This document shows, one piece after another, positions 1-11,880 of a stretch of DNA of 64,000 nt. Position 1 is the first letter of the stretch. The number at the start of each line of letters is the position of its first letter. Below the pieces are notes generated by a model that ran no database searches, had not been told where the DNA came from, and saw nothing but the letters and a program-made list of their open reading frames with translations. The position numbers were made by a program, and so were the translations under genes. The stretch covers positions 55,775,501 through 55,839,500 of the forward strand of contig CM065378.1 in the NCBI GenBank assembly GCA_033060915.1, read 5' to 3'. The stretch comes from Euryodendron excelsum (Eukaryota > Streptophyta > Magnoliopsida > Ericales > Pentaphylacaceae).

Positions 1-456
1 GAACATAAGGATCATCTATGGATACAATTACTTAAGGATCATCAACTGTATGCAAAGAAAAGTAAATGTGAATTTTGGATGTAGGAAGTCAAATTTTTAG
101 GACACGTGGTGTCAGAAAAGGGCATAGCAGGTCTAAAATAGAGGCAGTAACCAATTGGGAGAGGCCGAAGATGGTGACAAAGATTAGGAGTTTTGTAGGT
201 CTAGCCAAGTAGTAACGACGATTTTTCAAAAGTTTTTTGAAGATTGCTGGAGCAATTACTAAGTTGACCCAAAAGGGAGTAAAGTTTGAATGGAATGAGA
301 AAAGTGAAAAGGCATTCCAGGAATTAAAAAAGAGGTTGAACACGGCGCCAATTCTAACCCTATTAGTTAGTAAGAAACCTTACGTAGTCTATACAGATGC
401 ATCTTAGAAAGGTTTGGGATGTGCTTAGATGTAAGATGGGAAGGTAATAGCCTATG
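1..456 (+). pseudogene. Ty3/gypsy pol fragment, part 1 (end of RT into RNase H)
   Basis: Reading the plus strand gives the end of a gypsy reverse transcriptase (motif KCEFW, then FLGHVVS) followed by the start of RNase H (about 361-456, motif YTDAS). There are several in-frame stops and a small frameshift, so it is dead. The reading frame stops at about 456 inside the RNase H segment that normally reads AYxSRQL and resumes at 4047, so the stretch between is an insertion. The upstream part of this element lies outside the window. Family assignment to the chromoviruses comes from the chromodomain-like tail further on (7009-7278). Confidence 0.8.
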
Positions 457-2444
457 TTTCACATCAACTCTTAATCAGGCGTTATTAACACCATCTTAGG
501 GTGAGTATGATCACACATGTTACCTACCTGTGAATGGTATCTTACAACAATCCCAAAGATAAGAATCATGTAAGGGATAATAACATCATTATATATAAAA
601 CCCAACTCATAATCACCATACATATACATAAGAGAGCTATTAAGACATACTTTCAAATCATTACAAGTAAAAGTATAAACAAAATTTAAAAGACTCTTAT
701 CTCCAAAATGTACAAATCTACAACTCAACAAGTAAAGCTCTTCGTAGCTCTTCAACTTAACACTGACATCTACATTAGTGGACTGGACATCTTCCATCTT
801 ACTTGCAAAACGACCTGTGTGGGTGTGAGCTATTGTCAATGTGCTCACTAGGATAATCAAACTCTTATAGAATGAATGTAAGATAAACATCGATTCAACC
901 AACCAATGGATAATCCATCATTATCCATCAGAAATGTCTCATGTAATGCAATGCCTATTTGTGATGCAATGTCTAATGTCACCACATATGTGTGCATTAT
1001 TTTGATAAAATTGGCCTAATATATTAATGACTTGTTATCAAATAATATCCCACATCGACACACTTTAGGTTAGTCCCATATTGACTAAACCTTAGGTTAG
1101 TCCCATATCGATTAAACCTTCTCCATGCGTTGCAAAATATGCACACAATGTATGTTGTATGCAATGCCACCTCATAATCCAACAATCAATACCAAAATAG
1201 ATAATAAGACATTCAATTCAATAAGAGTAAAAATATCTTAAACCTCCCCACCTCAATCTGCTGTATAAGGTAAGGTTGATTCACTCCTTCGGTGGAATTG
1301 GAGTGTCCTTAGCTACTTCCGAACCTATCACACATCACTACATCAAACTTATGAAATATATGCAGAATTAATGCATGTTCATGACTTATGATGCACAAAT
1401 ATAAGAAATGATACATCAATGACATATTAGAAACTCAATGAGAGGTGTTAAACCCTTCCCGATCCGACACAAGAAGATAAAATGCAAAAACAGAGGTCAA
1501 CCGGCCAAAACCAGCCAAGGGAGTGCGCCACTAGGAGCCTTCCTAGCGCTCTACTGGCGCCCCTCTCCAGCCAGGTGTGCCACTGGGTGCCCTCAACCCA
1601 GACATGGTGCCCCTCTTTCCTCCTAGGTTCAAAATTGATGTTCCTAATTCATGATTTTAAGCCTTCTTTCCAACTCTAACACAATTCTAAGTTCTCTAAA
1701 GCCTAAAATGAAGTTCTAAAGCCTCAAATAAGACTTCAAAGTATTAGAACATGAACACCATGAAGAATCCTAGGTTTTCCACTTGAATCTCAAGCTTCTT
1801 GGATTCAATTCTCAATTCTAAGACATGATAGGTCTTCTACATGCAATAATCAATAGAAATGCATGCAAACAAGCATGAACTTGAGATTTCTCACCTCAAA
1901 CCAATAGCACACAACTTTCCCCCTTCAATTTTCTCTTCTTCTCTCACTTTCTCTCTTGCCAAACATAACGTACTACACAAGCACCTCTCTCCTCTCTCTT
2001 CCCTTGACTAAAAGCCAATAATAGATACAACCTTGTATCTAGCCACACACATGTCACACACACACACACAAAATGCTAATGAAACACACGCCTCACACAC
2101 ACACCTTATGCACACACCTCACATATACTGAAGCACACCTAGGTGTCTTGAGGTTAACCTCCCACCTGTCACCTTGTTACTTCACCACACACCACTAATC
2201 CATATGATTAGCTTAATTAAGCATGCTTATGATAATTAATCATCATTAACATGGAGCTAAGTATAGAAATTAATTAATCTAATTAATTATGGATTAAGCT
2301 AATTAATTATGCTTGAAATAAATCAATCCCCACATAACATGTTTACATTAAAACATGCTAATTAAGCTTCTTGATTAGGAAAATCATGTACTACATCATA
2401 TGCATTAAAGCTAAACATGATGCTAAGCAAAGTAGAGTCTCACA
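455..2444 (-). repeat. 3' LTR of nested gypsy element
   Basis: The right end (about 2128-2444, ending in CTCACA) is closely repeated at 3731-4046, which defines it as an LTR terminus. Both copies share the AT-rich TTAATTAAGCATG blocks. The left end at about 455 (TGTTTCACATC) is inferred from where the host pol frame breaks. No gene is seen inside. The short open frames around 1438-1679 are LTR sequence containing GC-rich gcgcc/ggcgc motifs. Confidence 0.65.
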
Positions 2445-2490
2445 AATTTTCCCTTCTTTAAGAATTTTGTCCTAAAATTCATTTACCAGA

Positions 2491-3720
2491 CTAGAGTAGA
2501 TATGGATACTGATTCCTCATTGACTCCTCACTCTCCCATGTGGCTTCCTCAACCGAATAACTTCTTAACAACACTTTTACTACTGGAATCACTTTGTTAC
2601 ATAGAATTTGACCTTTTTGATCCAGAATATGAACTGGTGCCTCTACATAAGTTAAGTCATTCTCCAATTCTATCGATTGTTGAGTCAACACATGTGACAA
2701 ATCTGACATATACTTCCGTAACATAGAAATATGGAAGACATTATGCATCTTAGACATTTCTAAAGGCAAGTTCAACCTATAAGCTATAGCACCAACTCTT
2801 TCAACAATAGCATAAGGTCTAATAAACCTTGGACCTAGTTTACCTTTCTTTCCAAATCTCAATATACCTTTCCATGGAGGGACTTTCAAAAACACTTGGT
2901 CACCAATCTCAAATTCCAAATCTCTTCTTCTGTTATCCGCATAACTTTTTTTGTCTACTCGTGCCACTTTTAGATGTTCTTGAATAACTTTAACTTTCTC
3001 GATTGTATCTTAAATTATCTCACCCCATAACTGTCTCTCTCTCACATCACTCTAACAAACTGGAGTTCTACACTGTCGACCATATAAAGCTTCAAATGGA
3101 GCCATGCCAATATTGGATTGATAGTTATTATTGTATGCAAACTCAATTAAGGCTAGATGATCATCCCAACTCCCTTTGAAATCAAGCACACAAGCTCTCA
3201 ACATATCCTCCAAAGTTTGAATAGTCCTTTCTAACTGTCCATCTGTTTGAGGATGAAATGCTATATTGAACTTTAAAGTAGTTCCTATAGCTTGTTATAA
3301 GTTGAGCCAAAATCTACAAGCAAATCTTGGATCTTTTTTTGCAACTATAGATATTGGAGTCCCATGTAAACAAATAATCTCATCAACATACAATCTAGAA
3401 TACCTCTCAATAGGATAAAGTCTTAACAGGTAGAAAAAGTGTTGACTTAGTTAATCGATCCACAATCACCCATATAGAATCAAATCCACTTCAAGTCTTT
3501 GGTAGTCCCACCACAAAATCCATAGTAATGTGCTCTTACTTTCATTGTGGAATAGGAAGAGGTTGCAACAAACCTGTTGGTTTATGATGTTCCGCCTTCA
3601 CCTGTTGACAACTTAAACACTTTGCCACAAACTCTACAATTTCTTTCTTTATACTAGGCCACTAATAGACTTCCCGAAGATCTCAATATATTTTAGTATC
3701 TCTCGGATGCATGGTATACA
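2491..3720 (-). pseudogene. Gypsy integrase C-terminus with chromodomain-like tail
   Basis: Minus-strand frames give the C-terminal part of a gypsy integrase. A long frame at 2491-2967 carries the GDQVFLKV and FHISMLRKY motifs and ends in a chromodomain-like segment (VIPVVKVL then VEEATWE), as in Tekay-type chromoviruses. Upstream on the minus strand (2968-3720) the integrase core is recognisable but broken by stops. The sequence then jumps directly into LTR at 3731, marking a large internal deletion. Confidence 0.75.
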
Positions 3721-3730
3721 AAGATAGAAA

Positions 3731-4046
3731 GAAGCACACACCTAGATAGCTTGAGGTTAACCTCCCACCTATCACCTTATTGCTTCACCACACATCACTA
3801 ATTCATATGATCAGTTTAATTAAGCATGTTTATGACAATTAATCATCATTAGCATTAAGCTAAGCATAGAGATTAATTAAGTTAATGAATCATAGATTAA
3901 GCTAATTAATCGTGCTTAAAATAAATCAATCCTTACATAACATGCTCGCATTAAAACATATTAATTAAGCTACTTAATTAGGAAAATCATGCATTACATT
4001 CTATGCATTAAACTAAACATGATGTTAAGCAAAGTAGGGTCTCACA
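3731..4046 (-). repeat. Partial 5' LTR of nested gypsy element
   Basis: Direct repeat of 2128-2444, with many point differences and the same CTCACA end. Only the outermost part of this LTR survives. Its inner side is fused to integrase sequence. Confidence 0.75.
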
Positions 4047-4149
4047 GTATGGGTCTAGGCAACTGAAGAAACATGAGAAAAATTACCCAACCCCTGATTT
4101 GGAATTAACAGTCGTGATCTTTGCTCTAAAGATTTGGCAATGTTACTTG
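4047..4149 (+). pseudogene. Ty3/gypsy pol fragment, part 2 (RNase H)
   Basis: Continues the frame broken at 456: [15 protein letters not shown] then [13 protein letters not shown], the standard RNase H continuation of gypsy pol, with no stop inside this short piece. It ends at the second insertion (4150). Confidence 0.8.
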
Positions 4150-5539
4150 AGTTGGTTTTTACGAAACCTTTACGGAAGTGATTTCAAAAAAAGCTTTGAG
4201 ATCATACTTATGTGTCTCCATTGATTTATGCATGAATAATAAGGTGAATTAAAGATCATACCTTGTAGGGTTTGGTAGCACACCTTAAATAGTGAGAATA
4301 CTTGAAGAACTTGAGCTTCCTTTTTCTAGGGTTCTTCCTTGAATCCTTTAATAGTTTGAGCCTCCTTGACCTAGGGTGCTTCCTCCTTGATCACTAAGGC
4401 ATAAGGGATGGCAAGAGTTGGTGGGAACTCACAAGCACACATACACAAACACAAACACCTTTCTCTCTCTAAGCATTTGGTGTGGCCGACCATCCCCTTA
4501 TATATATATACTATGCCTCTCTAAGTGCAAGGGGGGGGGGGGGGGGGGGGGGGATCTCTAGGGTTTCTATATTCTAGGCTAACACCAAATTGCTATAATT
4601 GCACATTAACCCTTGATGAATATAGCAATTAGTGAAACTACCCTCAACTCCACTAAAGGATCGTAGTTGACCTCCAGAAATAGGAAATTACGTCAAGGCT
4701 CCTATCCTATTAATTACCACAAAGATGAATCCCCATTACCGGCATTCGTAAATTGGCACCAAGCTAAAGACCTGTAAGCTTGACCCATTTACTTCTTATC
4801 CAATACTATCCAGTCTAACAACTATTGATCACTGCAAATTATTTATTTCCTAAAACATCATTTTGAAAATAAATAATAACTTCGTACTATAAATAACATG
4901 AGTAAAAAACCCGGTATGCTAGTAATGATCAAACGAAAGACTGAGTCAAGGGAATGCTTATCTTATAAGAGTGTGGTGACCTTATTAAGATTAGAAGTTC
5001 TCAAGTCCTGACAATGTACACCCAACCTATCGAGGTATTGACCATATAGAAGTCTCACTCATTGATAAATCAAAGTGCACACCATCAAGTACTTGAGTCC
5101 TTTAATCCCTTAGGGTTAAGACTCACTTTGCAATTAATACAATTGTAAGAAGTGACACTACTACTGACAGTAGTGGTTATGTATTCTTACCTTAATCCAG
5201 TTCAATGTACTCCAAGTACATCAATACATTAACCTAGGGTCAACTACTCCAACAGTTGAGACCAACCATCCTATAAAATAGAGGTTACATGTGAGTTATC
5301 CAAGCTCACTTTGACTATGAACTAAGTTCGGAATTACAAGTAGCTTGTGTGATCATATCCCTATGTGTACGAATCACATTCACACACACGATCCACCTTA
5401 AGTGCTATTCCTGGACCTTTCACATCTCATGCATATATAATTGCCAATATACTATAATGAATGTAAACAAGAGAGAGAATCAAATATAATATTAATCAAA
5501 TGTCCTAAATATAGCTTTACGGGCTTACACAATCCAACA
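4150..5539 (-). mobile_element. Solo LTR with perfect target-site duplication
   Basis: The gypsy RNase H frame is interrupted after the codons for QCYL and resumes at 5545 (YREKF). The 1390-bp insert is flanked on both sides by ACTTG (4145-4149 and 5540-5544). The insert ends in CCAACA on the right and starts AGTTGG on the left, so the termini are near-inverted (TGTTGG is expected in the LTR). No coding domain is seen, which fits a solo LTR in minus orientation left by LTR-LTR recombination. A run of 23 G at 4531-4553 lies inside. Confidence 0.75.
4531..4553. repeat. Poly-G run (23 G)
   Basis: Uninterrupted homopolymer of G inside the solo LTR. Runs of this length are unstable and also error-prone in sequencing and assembly, so the exact length should not be trusted. 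Confidence 0.9.
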
Positions 5540-7279
5540 ACTTGTATAGAGAGAAATTTAAAATTTTCACCGATCATTAGAGTTTAAAGTATATCACTAT
5601 AGAGAAGGATTTAAAACTTAGACGGAGGAGGTGGGTGGAATACCTAGAACATTATGACTTCACCTTATAGTATCATTCGGGAAAGGCAAATGTAGTAGCT
5701 GTTGCAATGAGTAGAAAGAATCAAGCGGGTATGAACTGTATCATGTTGGATCGATGGGGAATGATAAATGCCTTAATGAGTTTTGAGTTCTATGTAGATG
5801 CTTGAGAATCCCAAAGTTATCTATGTAATAATGCAGTTCAACCTACACTGTTAGAGCGAGTGACAAAAGCTTAAGGAAGCGATACTGAAGCACTAGTGAC
5901 CAGGGTAGAAGTAGAATGCGGAGATTGAGAGATGGGATGGGCAATAGGCTTTGATGGGAGTTTTTCGTACAAAGATAGATGGATTATAACTAGAGACCCA
6001 GCCCTAGGAGAAGATATTTTAGCAGAAGCTCACAAGTCAAAATTCACCATACACCCAGAAAGTATCAAGATGTACCGTGACCTGAAACGACAGTACCATT
6101 AGAAGGGGATGAAGGATGATGTAGCTAAGTATGTGGAGAAGTGTTTAACTTGCCAATAGGTTAAAGCAGAGCATCAGCGACTAGGTGGATTACTACAACG
6201 CTTACCCATAGCAGAGTGGAAATGAGAATGTATTGCCATGGACTTTGTGATGGGACTACCTAGGGCACAACAAGGCTATGATACAGGTTGGGTAGTAGTT
6301 GACTAACTCACCAAATCTACATACTTTATTCCATTAAAGATGACAGACTCTTTAAACATGTTGAGTAGGCTATACATTAGAGAAGTTGTACGTCTACACG
6401 GAGTACCCTTATCAATGGTATCTAACAAAGAACCTCGATTTGTGTCACAGTTTTAGCAAGGCTTGCAATGAGCTTTAGGGACCAAGTTGAACATGAGCAC
6501 AACATATCATCGTCAAACTGTCGGTCAATCAAAACAGACAATATAAGTTTTGAAGGATATGTTGTGGGCTTATGTGATGGATTTCCAAGGAAGTTGGAGT
6601 GAACACCTGCCTTTAGCAGAATTTGCTTACAATAATAGCTACCATGCAAGTATAGGGATGGCCCTATATGAAGCATTATATGGCCGACCTTGTAGGTCAC
6701 CAAATTGTTGGTTAGAAGTAGGAGATAGTCGACTCTATGGTCCAGATATTGTGCAAGAAATGATTGAAAAGATTAAACTCATCCGTGAGCATTTGCGTAT
6801 GACATAAAGTAGACAGAAGAGTTATACTGACCGTCGAAGGAGACCATTAGAGTTCAAAGTGGGCGATTGGGTATTCTTGAAGGTTATACCCCATAAAGGA
6901 ATCTTTAGATTCAGAAAGAAAGGAAAACTAGCACCGAGATTCATTGGACCATTTTAGATTCTTCGCCCGATAGGACAAGTGGCGTATTAGTTAGATCTAC
7001 GACAACAAGTGACCCAAGTACATGACGTGTTTCATGTGTTGATGCTTTGTCGGTACGTTCCTGACCCGACCCATGTGGTCAAATGGCAAGAAATCCCAAT
7101 ACAAGAAGATGTAGCTTATGATGAGAAGCATTTACAGAATTTGGACACTCAAGAATGGGTTTTGCGAAACAAAATCATACCTCTAGTCAAAGTATTATGG
7201 CAACACCACAGAGTAGAGGAAGCTACTTGGCAAGCAGAAACTGATATGAGAACCAAATATTTAGAACTATTCCAGTAGC
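5540..7279 (+). pseudogene. Ty3/gypsy pol fragment, part 3 (RNase H end, integrase, chromodomain)
   Basis: Continues the broken pol. In order: RNase H end (DH-SLKY near 5575, then YHSGKANVV near 5670), zinc-binding N-terminus of integrase, integrase core with the first catalytic Asp (AMDFVMGLPR near 6240), the [18 protein letters not shown] segment (about 6640), a GDWVFLKV segment (about 6865), and a chromodomain-like end (NKIIPLVKVLW, VEEATWQ, 7170-7240). At least ten in-frame stops are visible, and the D and E positions of the DDE triad are altered (NKEPR; GQSKQ), so it is inactive. The tail supports a Tekay-like chromovirus. Confidence 0.8.
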
Positions 7280-10003
7280 AAGTAAGTACAAGTTTCAAGG
7301 ACAAAACTTTTTCTTAGGATGTTAGAATGTAAAACCCTAAAAATTTATTTATTTTTTCTTCCTTTGAATTGGTAGCTCTGAATTTTTTTTTTTGTTTTAG
7401 AATAATGGATTATAGTAAACTAGTTTAAGATAGTAGGTATATAAATTTTTTCTAGACAAGTCATCTTGTCTTGTATAAACCTATGTGTGTGTATAAATAT
7501 ATAGGATGTGTACACATAGATATAGAGTAGTAGAGTAGTGGTAGAGTGGAGGTATGCATGGTTGACACTTGGCACAATGTAGTGAAGATCTAGAAGCATG
7601 CCAGCATGCAAGGACTCTTATGATGGGGTCTCAAAAGAGAGCAATATAGAAAAGGGAGGGGTGGCAGCCATGAGATATATATATATATATAGAGAGAGAG
7701 AGAGGGATTGGCCAACTTTCTCACATAAGATATTGGGACAAACCCCATGTAGATATAAATGAGAAGTCAGCTCTCCTAGAGGAGAGTCCTGCCATTACAG
7801 AAGAGATATAACATAAAACAAGAGAGAATAGTAAGGAGGAAGAAGAAAGAAAAGAGAGAGGAAGAGAAAGAGTGTTCGGCCAAGGCTAGAAAGAGAAGGA
7901 GAAGAAGAAAGAGAAGACCAAGAAACCAGAGGTAAGCTCAAGAAGCTCTCATAGTTTAGTTATACAAGCTGCATGTGCAACACAGTGACCGGAATCATGG
8001 CCGGAAACCATGGGTTTTGGCGAGGCATAGAAATGCTTCAAACCCATGAAACATAGAAACCCCACTTACCCATCCTTCCAAACCATATAGGGGTTATTTT
8101 AGGGAGTATTATGAGCTCCAGAACTCAAACATTGAGGCCCAGGTGCTCTCAAAATCAAATGGGTAGTGATTTTTGCAAAAATCACATTTACCGGTTCCAT
8201 GGATAAAATGATAAGTTTTTGTTTGGGTTAAATGTAAACGAGGCATGGGGAAGTTAGTATAAGATGTCTAGAAGCCATGCATGTCCCTTAGGGAGGTCCA
8301 AAAATGGAAAAAAAATGGAGAGACTTCGAGTTGCAAGTCTGTCCCGAAAGTTTGGACAGACTCGTGAACTTTAGAGGCTGTTTTGGAGGTCTAAATGACC
8401 TCCGGTGCACAAACGTAAAACATCAAAGTTGTATATCGCTTCGAGATACATGATTACAACTTAAGAATCATTCCAAAAGATTTCAAAATGAGGGAGTTAT
8501 GGCCAAAATACAAACAGGGGTCAGAATTGGCTGAAAATGTGGTGAGGTGCAAGATGAACAATACCGGGGGTGGGTGGCTGGCGTGTGCCACACATTTCTG
8601 GGTTGAATTTAGCATTTTTTTAAATACAGTAGATTAAAAATAAAAAAATTTCAAATTTTTTTTCTTATTTTTCCAATGCCTGTAGCTATTTTTCATATAT
8701 TTTAAAGGGTAAATATTCCGAAATAAATATTAAGTAAATATAAAAAATTTTGAAAATTTTGTGGGTGCATCCAATACCTATATTAGCACTCTGTATAATG
8801 AATGTTAAATTTTTCTAAGTATTTACAAATTAAATTAATTTTTAAAGAAAAAATAAGCCTTATTTTATCTTGGAAAATGGTAGAATTTAAATTATTGGTA
8901 ATTGAGCGTTGTGGTACCTATGTACAGTACTTAGTGAATATTTAGAATTTTTTTCATATTATTATAAATTTTTTTTATAATTATTAGTATTTTAAAGATA
9001 ATTTTGAAGTTGATCAAGACAAATAAATTATTTTTAAACTCAGGAAAATTACTTGTTTAATAATTTTGAGGAACTAGAAATTTCATGATTAGAACATTTT
9101 AATAATTTTAAGAGTTTTCCAAATGTTGTAGGACTTTTTGAAATCGAGGTGCGGTAGAAATTATAATCGTTAGGATAAACGGCCTTAAAAGGCATTTTGG
9201 CTGCTTCACATGTTTAGTGAGTCAACCTAAGTTCCTTAGAGAGTCTTACACTAAACAATGAGATACTTAGGTCAATGTTAACAAATAGTTATGTTTGACA
9301 AACTTGCACTTAAATTGAGGCGATCCCAAGAAGAATGCTGGAGTCAACTTGGCCTATTAGGTATGGGGTACCAATCTAGTAATTGGAATATGATTATTTC
9401 TCATTATTATATGTACTTTGAATTGAAATTACTTTTTGAATTGAAAAGCATGTTTTGCCTCATTTTTCGCACTATTAGCGTATTTATTTTCACTTAAGAT
9501 AGCTGAATAAACTATCATGTTGTTAATACTGAAATATTAGAATATGAAGATGAAATGGGAGTTGATGGTCTAGACTCCAGACCGATGCGGATTCAGTCGT
9601 AAGTCTAGATCTATGCAAACTTGGTCCCAAGTCCAAACTGATGCGGACTTGGTCCTCTCCCGGACCTTAAATGGGGTTAAAGAGTTGCGTTATCCGATTT
9701 AAGAATTGGTATGCAAAAAGAGGAGATAAGGTAGTGCCATGAGTACAGTAACGAAATAAATAATTACTTATCAAGATGACATGATTTTATGAGTTTTTCA
9801 TGACATTTGCTAGAGAATTGAACATATTATATAATTATCTATCTTGTTGAATATTGCAGCTCTTGTCTTGATTTTGAAATGATTGTTTTTACCTGCTATC
9901 TTAAAAACCAGTTAAACATCGCTTTATTAAAAACTTAAACTTATTGTTTATTGGATAATACACTACTATTGGGCTTTACAGCTCACCCCGTCTTATGGGT
10001 AAC
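7280..10003 (+). repeat. Polypurine tract and 3' LTR of the chromovirus
   Basis: After the pol stop comes the usual TTTCAAGGACAAAACTTTTT leader. An LTR-like start TGTAAAACCCT follows at 7328. A TATA-like ATATAAAT near 7753, followed by a 5'-leader-like purine-rich stretch, fits the promoter and R region. The LTR is cut at 10003 by the copia element and its true end beyond 14036 is not identifiable. No gene is seen between 7330 and 10003; the short frames (for example 9291-9497) have no recognisable domain. Confidence 0.6.
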
Positions 10004-11087
10004 TGTTAGGATTTTTAATATTAGCTAATTTTTTGAAAGGAAAAATATTGACTTGTAATCTTGTTTCAAGTTGTATTTGGATCAAATAAGTCCAAGATTC
10101 AAGTTTAAGCTGCAAGAGTACAAGCTGTCTAAACTGCAGTACATGCTTTTAAAGCACATAGAGCTAAAACTTTGGAAGACCATATCTTTTTGCCTAGGTA
10201 TCCGTTCAAGCTTCATAATATATGGATTCCATGTAACTTTTCGAGAGCAATCTAAACATGTAGAGAAAATCACTTGCAGAAGTTCATTCGAAGTTCGATT
10301 GAAGTTCGCTTGAAGTTCGCTCGAGGGAAGTGGTTAATGTCTTTAAGAAAGAAATTCTAGAGAGTATCGCTCCAAGTTTGCTCAAACGATGTTAAGTTGG
10401 CTTGAGTGATGCATCATAATAGTGTTTGAATTGAAATTCGATCTCGTCTAAGTCAGTCAGGTTTTGAGGACTCTTTGGTCAGATCTTTACATCTAATCAA
10501 GAGGTAGTTCCAGCCTACTTTCTTGGGGATTCTAAGGATGCTATAAGACTAAAAAACATTGATTGCAAAAATAATTTCTGAAGAATAGAAAAATATATGG
10601 AGAAGAATAACAAGGAAGGTGAAGATCTTGTTGATTATTTGAGCATATAGAGCTTCTTCATCATTGGTTCTGAATTGAAGACACATAGATCGAGATCGTC
10701 TTGAGAGGATTTTAAAGATGGAGAACACCATAGAGATTCAGTATTAAAGTCAAAGCACAGAGAGCGGGAATTCGAGGAGTCAAGGAAGTAGTCTTAAACT
10801 GAAGTTTAAGGGGATTCGGACGGCAATTGTAGAGTTCAATTGTTAAGGGTAAGTTGTACTTATGTAAACTACTCAACTTAGTATTTGGCTTGTTGGACAT
10901 GGTTTTTTCCTGAGTTTGAGTCTTCACGAGAAAAATCTTTGTGTCTTGTTCTTTACTGCTTTTATATTTATCTGCAAGATGATGAATGCTTGAATGAATG
11001 CATAGTAAATAAGAAAACCTAGATTTAGATTGAAATAGATTAAAGCTCACCCTAAAGTTCAGTAAATCTAGGAATCAATAATTTTCA
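10004..11087 (+). repeat. 5' LTR of copia element
   Basis: 1084-bp LTR repeated, with divergence, at 13432-14036. It includes the GCTTGAAGTTCGCT-type repeats around 10285-10325. About 480 bp of its middle are missing from the 3' copy. Open frames inside it (10071-10313, 10712-11050) are not genes. Confidence 0.8.
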
Positions 11088-11089
11088 AT

Positions 11090-11100
11090 TGGTATCAGAG
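11090..11100 (+). other. Primer binding site (initiator tRNA-Met type)
   Basis: TGGTATCAGAG immediately follows the 5' LTR. This is the standard plant copia PBS complementary to the 3' end of initiator tRNA-Met. Confidence 0.85.
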
Positions 11101-11127
11101 TGGGTCATTCCATTTTATTAATGGAGT

Positions 11128-11880
11128 GTGATCCTATTTTTCGCATTCATGGATTTACCTAAAGAGGGATTGTTAATTGTTGAAAGCTCCAAAGATGCGA
11201 GCATTGATAGTCAACATGGGCAGAAGGCCAAGGATGATGTTCTAAAATCAGCATATTTTGAATTGCATGAAGAATGTCTAAAATTGAAAAAATATAAGTT
11301 TGATGTGACTGTTAAACTTAGAACCCTTGAAAAAAAAAATGACATTCTCAAACATGAACTTGTTGATTCAAACTCCTTAGTAAGTCAATTGAAAAACCAA
11401 GAAGTTACTTTATTTCATAAGAATCTTAAGCTTGAAAAAGAGTTGCATGCATGTTTGGAAGAAAAAATTCGTTCATAAAATTGCATCTCTTGAATCTGAC
11501 TTATCTGTATCTTACGATTGTGTGAAAAAGATGTTGCAGGTTCAGAAATTGAAACACTTCTTGGTTCACAAAAGGCTAGTGAAGATACTACTAGAATTGG
11601 ATTTGAAAAGAAAGTTGTTCCAATTCAAGTGCTAGACAAGAGAACTGCTCCAGCTCCAATGCCAGTAAAATTGAAAGGTAAAGTCCAGAATAGGTTTGTT
11701 TCTTTTGACACATTTAATCCTTTCAATAGTAGACCTAAGCCCACAAAACCAACATATTGTACACATTTTGTACCCGTGTGTCATTATTATGGAATTAGAG
11801 GACATATCAAACCTCAATGTCATAAATTGCATGGCCTTCCTAGGGATTATGTTCAAACTAGAGCTAGGAATGCATACTAA
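11128..11880 (+). pseudogene. Copia gag remnant with damaged zinc knuckle
   Basis: Two overlapping frames (11128-11478 and 11518-11880) make a gag-like protein: a Lys/Glu/Leu-rich, coiled-coil-like middle (KLKKYKFDVTVKLRTLEKKN), a basic Pro-rich segment, then a zinc-knuckle-like motif CHYYGIRGHIKPQCHK. In a CCHC knuckle the second residue of the CxxC pair should be Cys; here it is Tyr, so the knuckle is damaged. A frameshift near 11470 separates the parts. Overall layout resembles SIRE-type gag; confidence in that lineage is moderate. Confidence 0.65.

Larger units (their letters stand above)
455..4046 (-). mobile_element. Nested, internally deleted Ty3/gypsy chromovirus
   Basis: An inverted gypsy element sits inside the pol gene that ends at 456 and resumes at 4047. 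Its left (3') LTR spans about 455-2444. A polypurine tract follows it on the minus strand (2445-2472), then an integrase/chromodomain fragment (2491-3720), then only the first about 315 bp of the right (5') LTR (3731-4046). Everything from the rest of the 5' LTR through gag, protease, RT and part of integrase is missing. Candidate duplicated target bases are CTATG at 452-456 and GTATG at 4047-4051, a 4 of 5 match, so the exact left edge is uncertain by 2 bp. Confidence 0.8.

Noticed and set aside
4531..4553. Possible G-quadruplex or regulatory poly-G
   Set aside because: A lone homopolymer in a solo LTR, with uncertain length; no supporting context.
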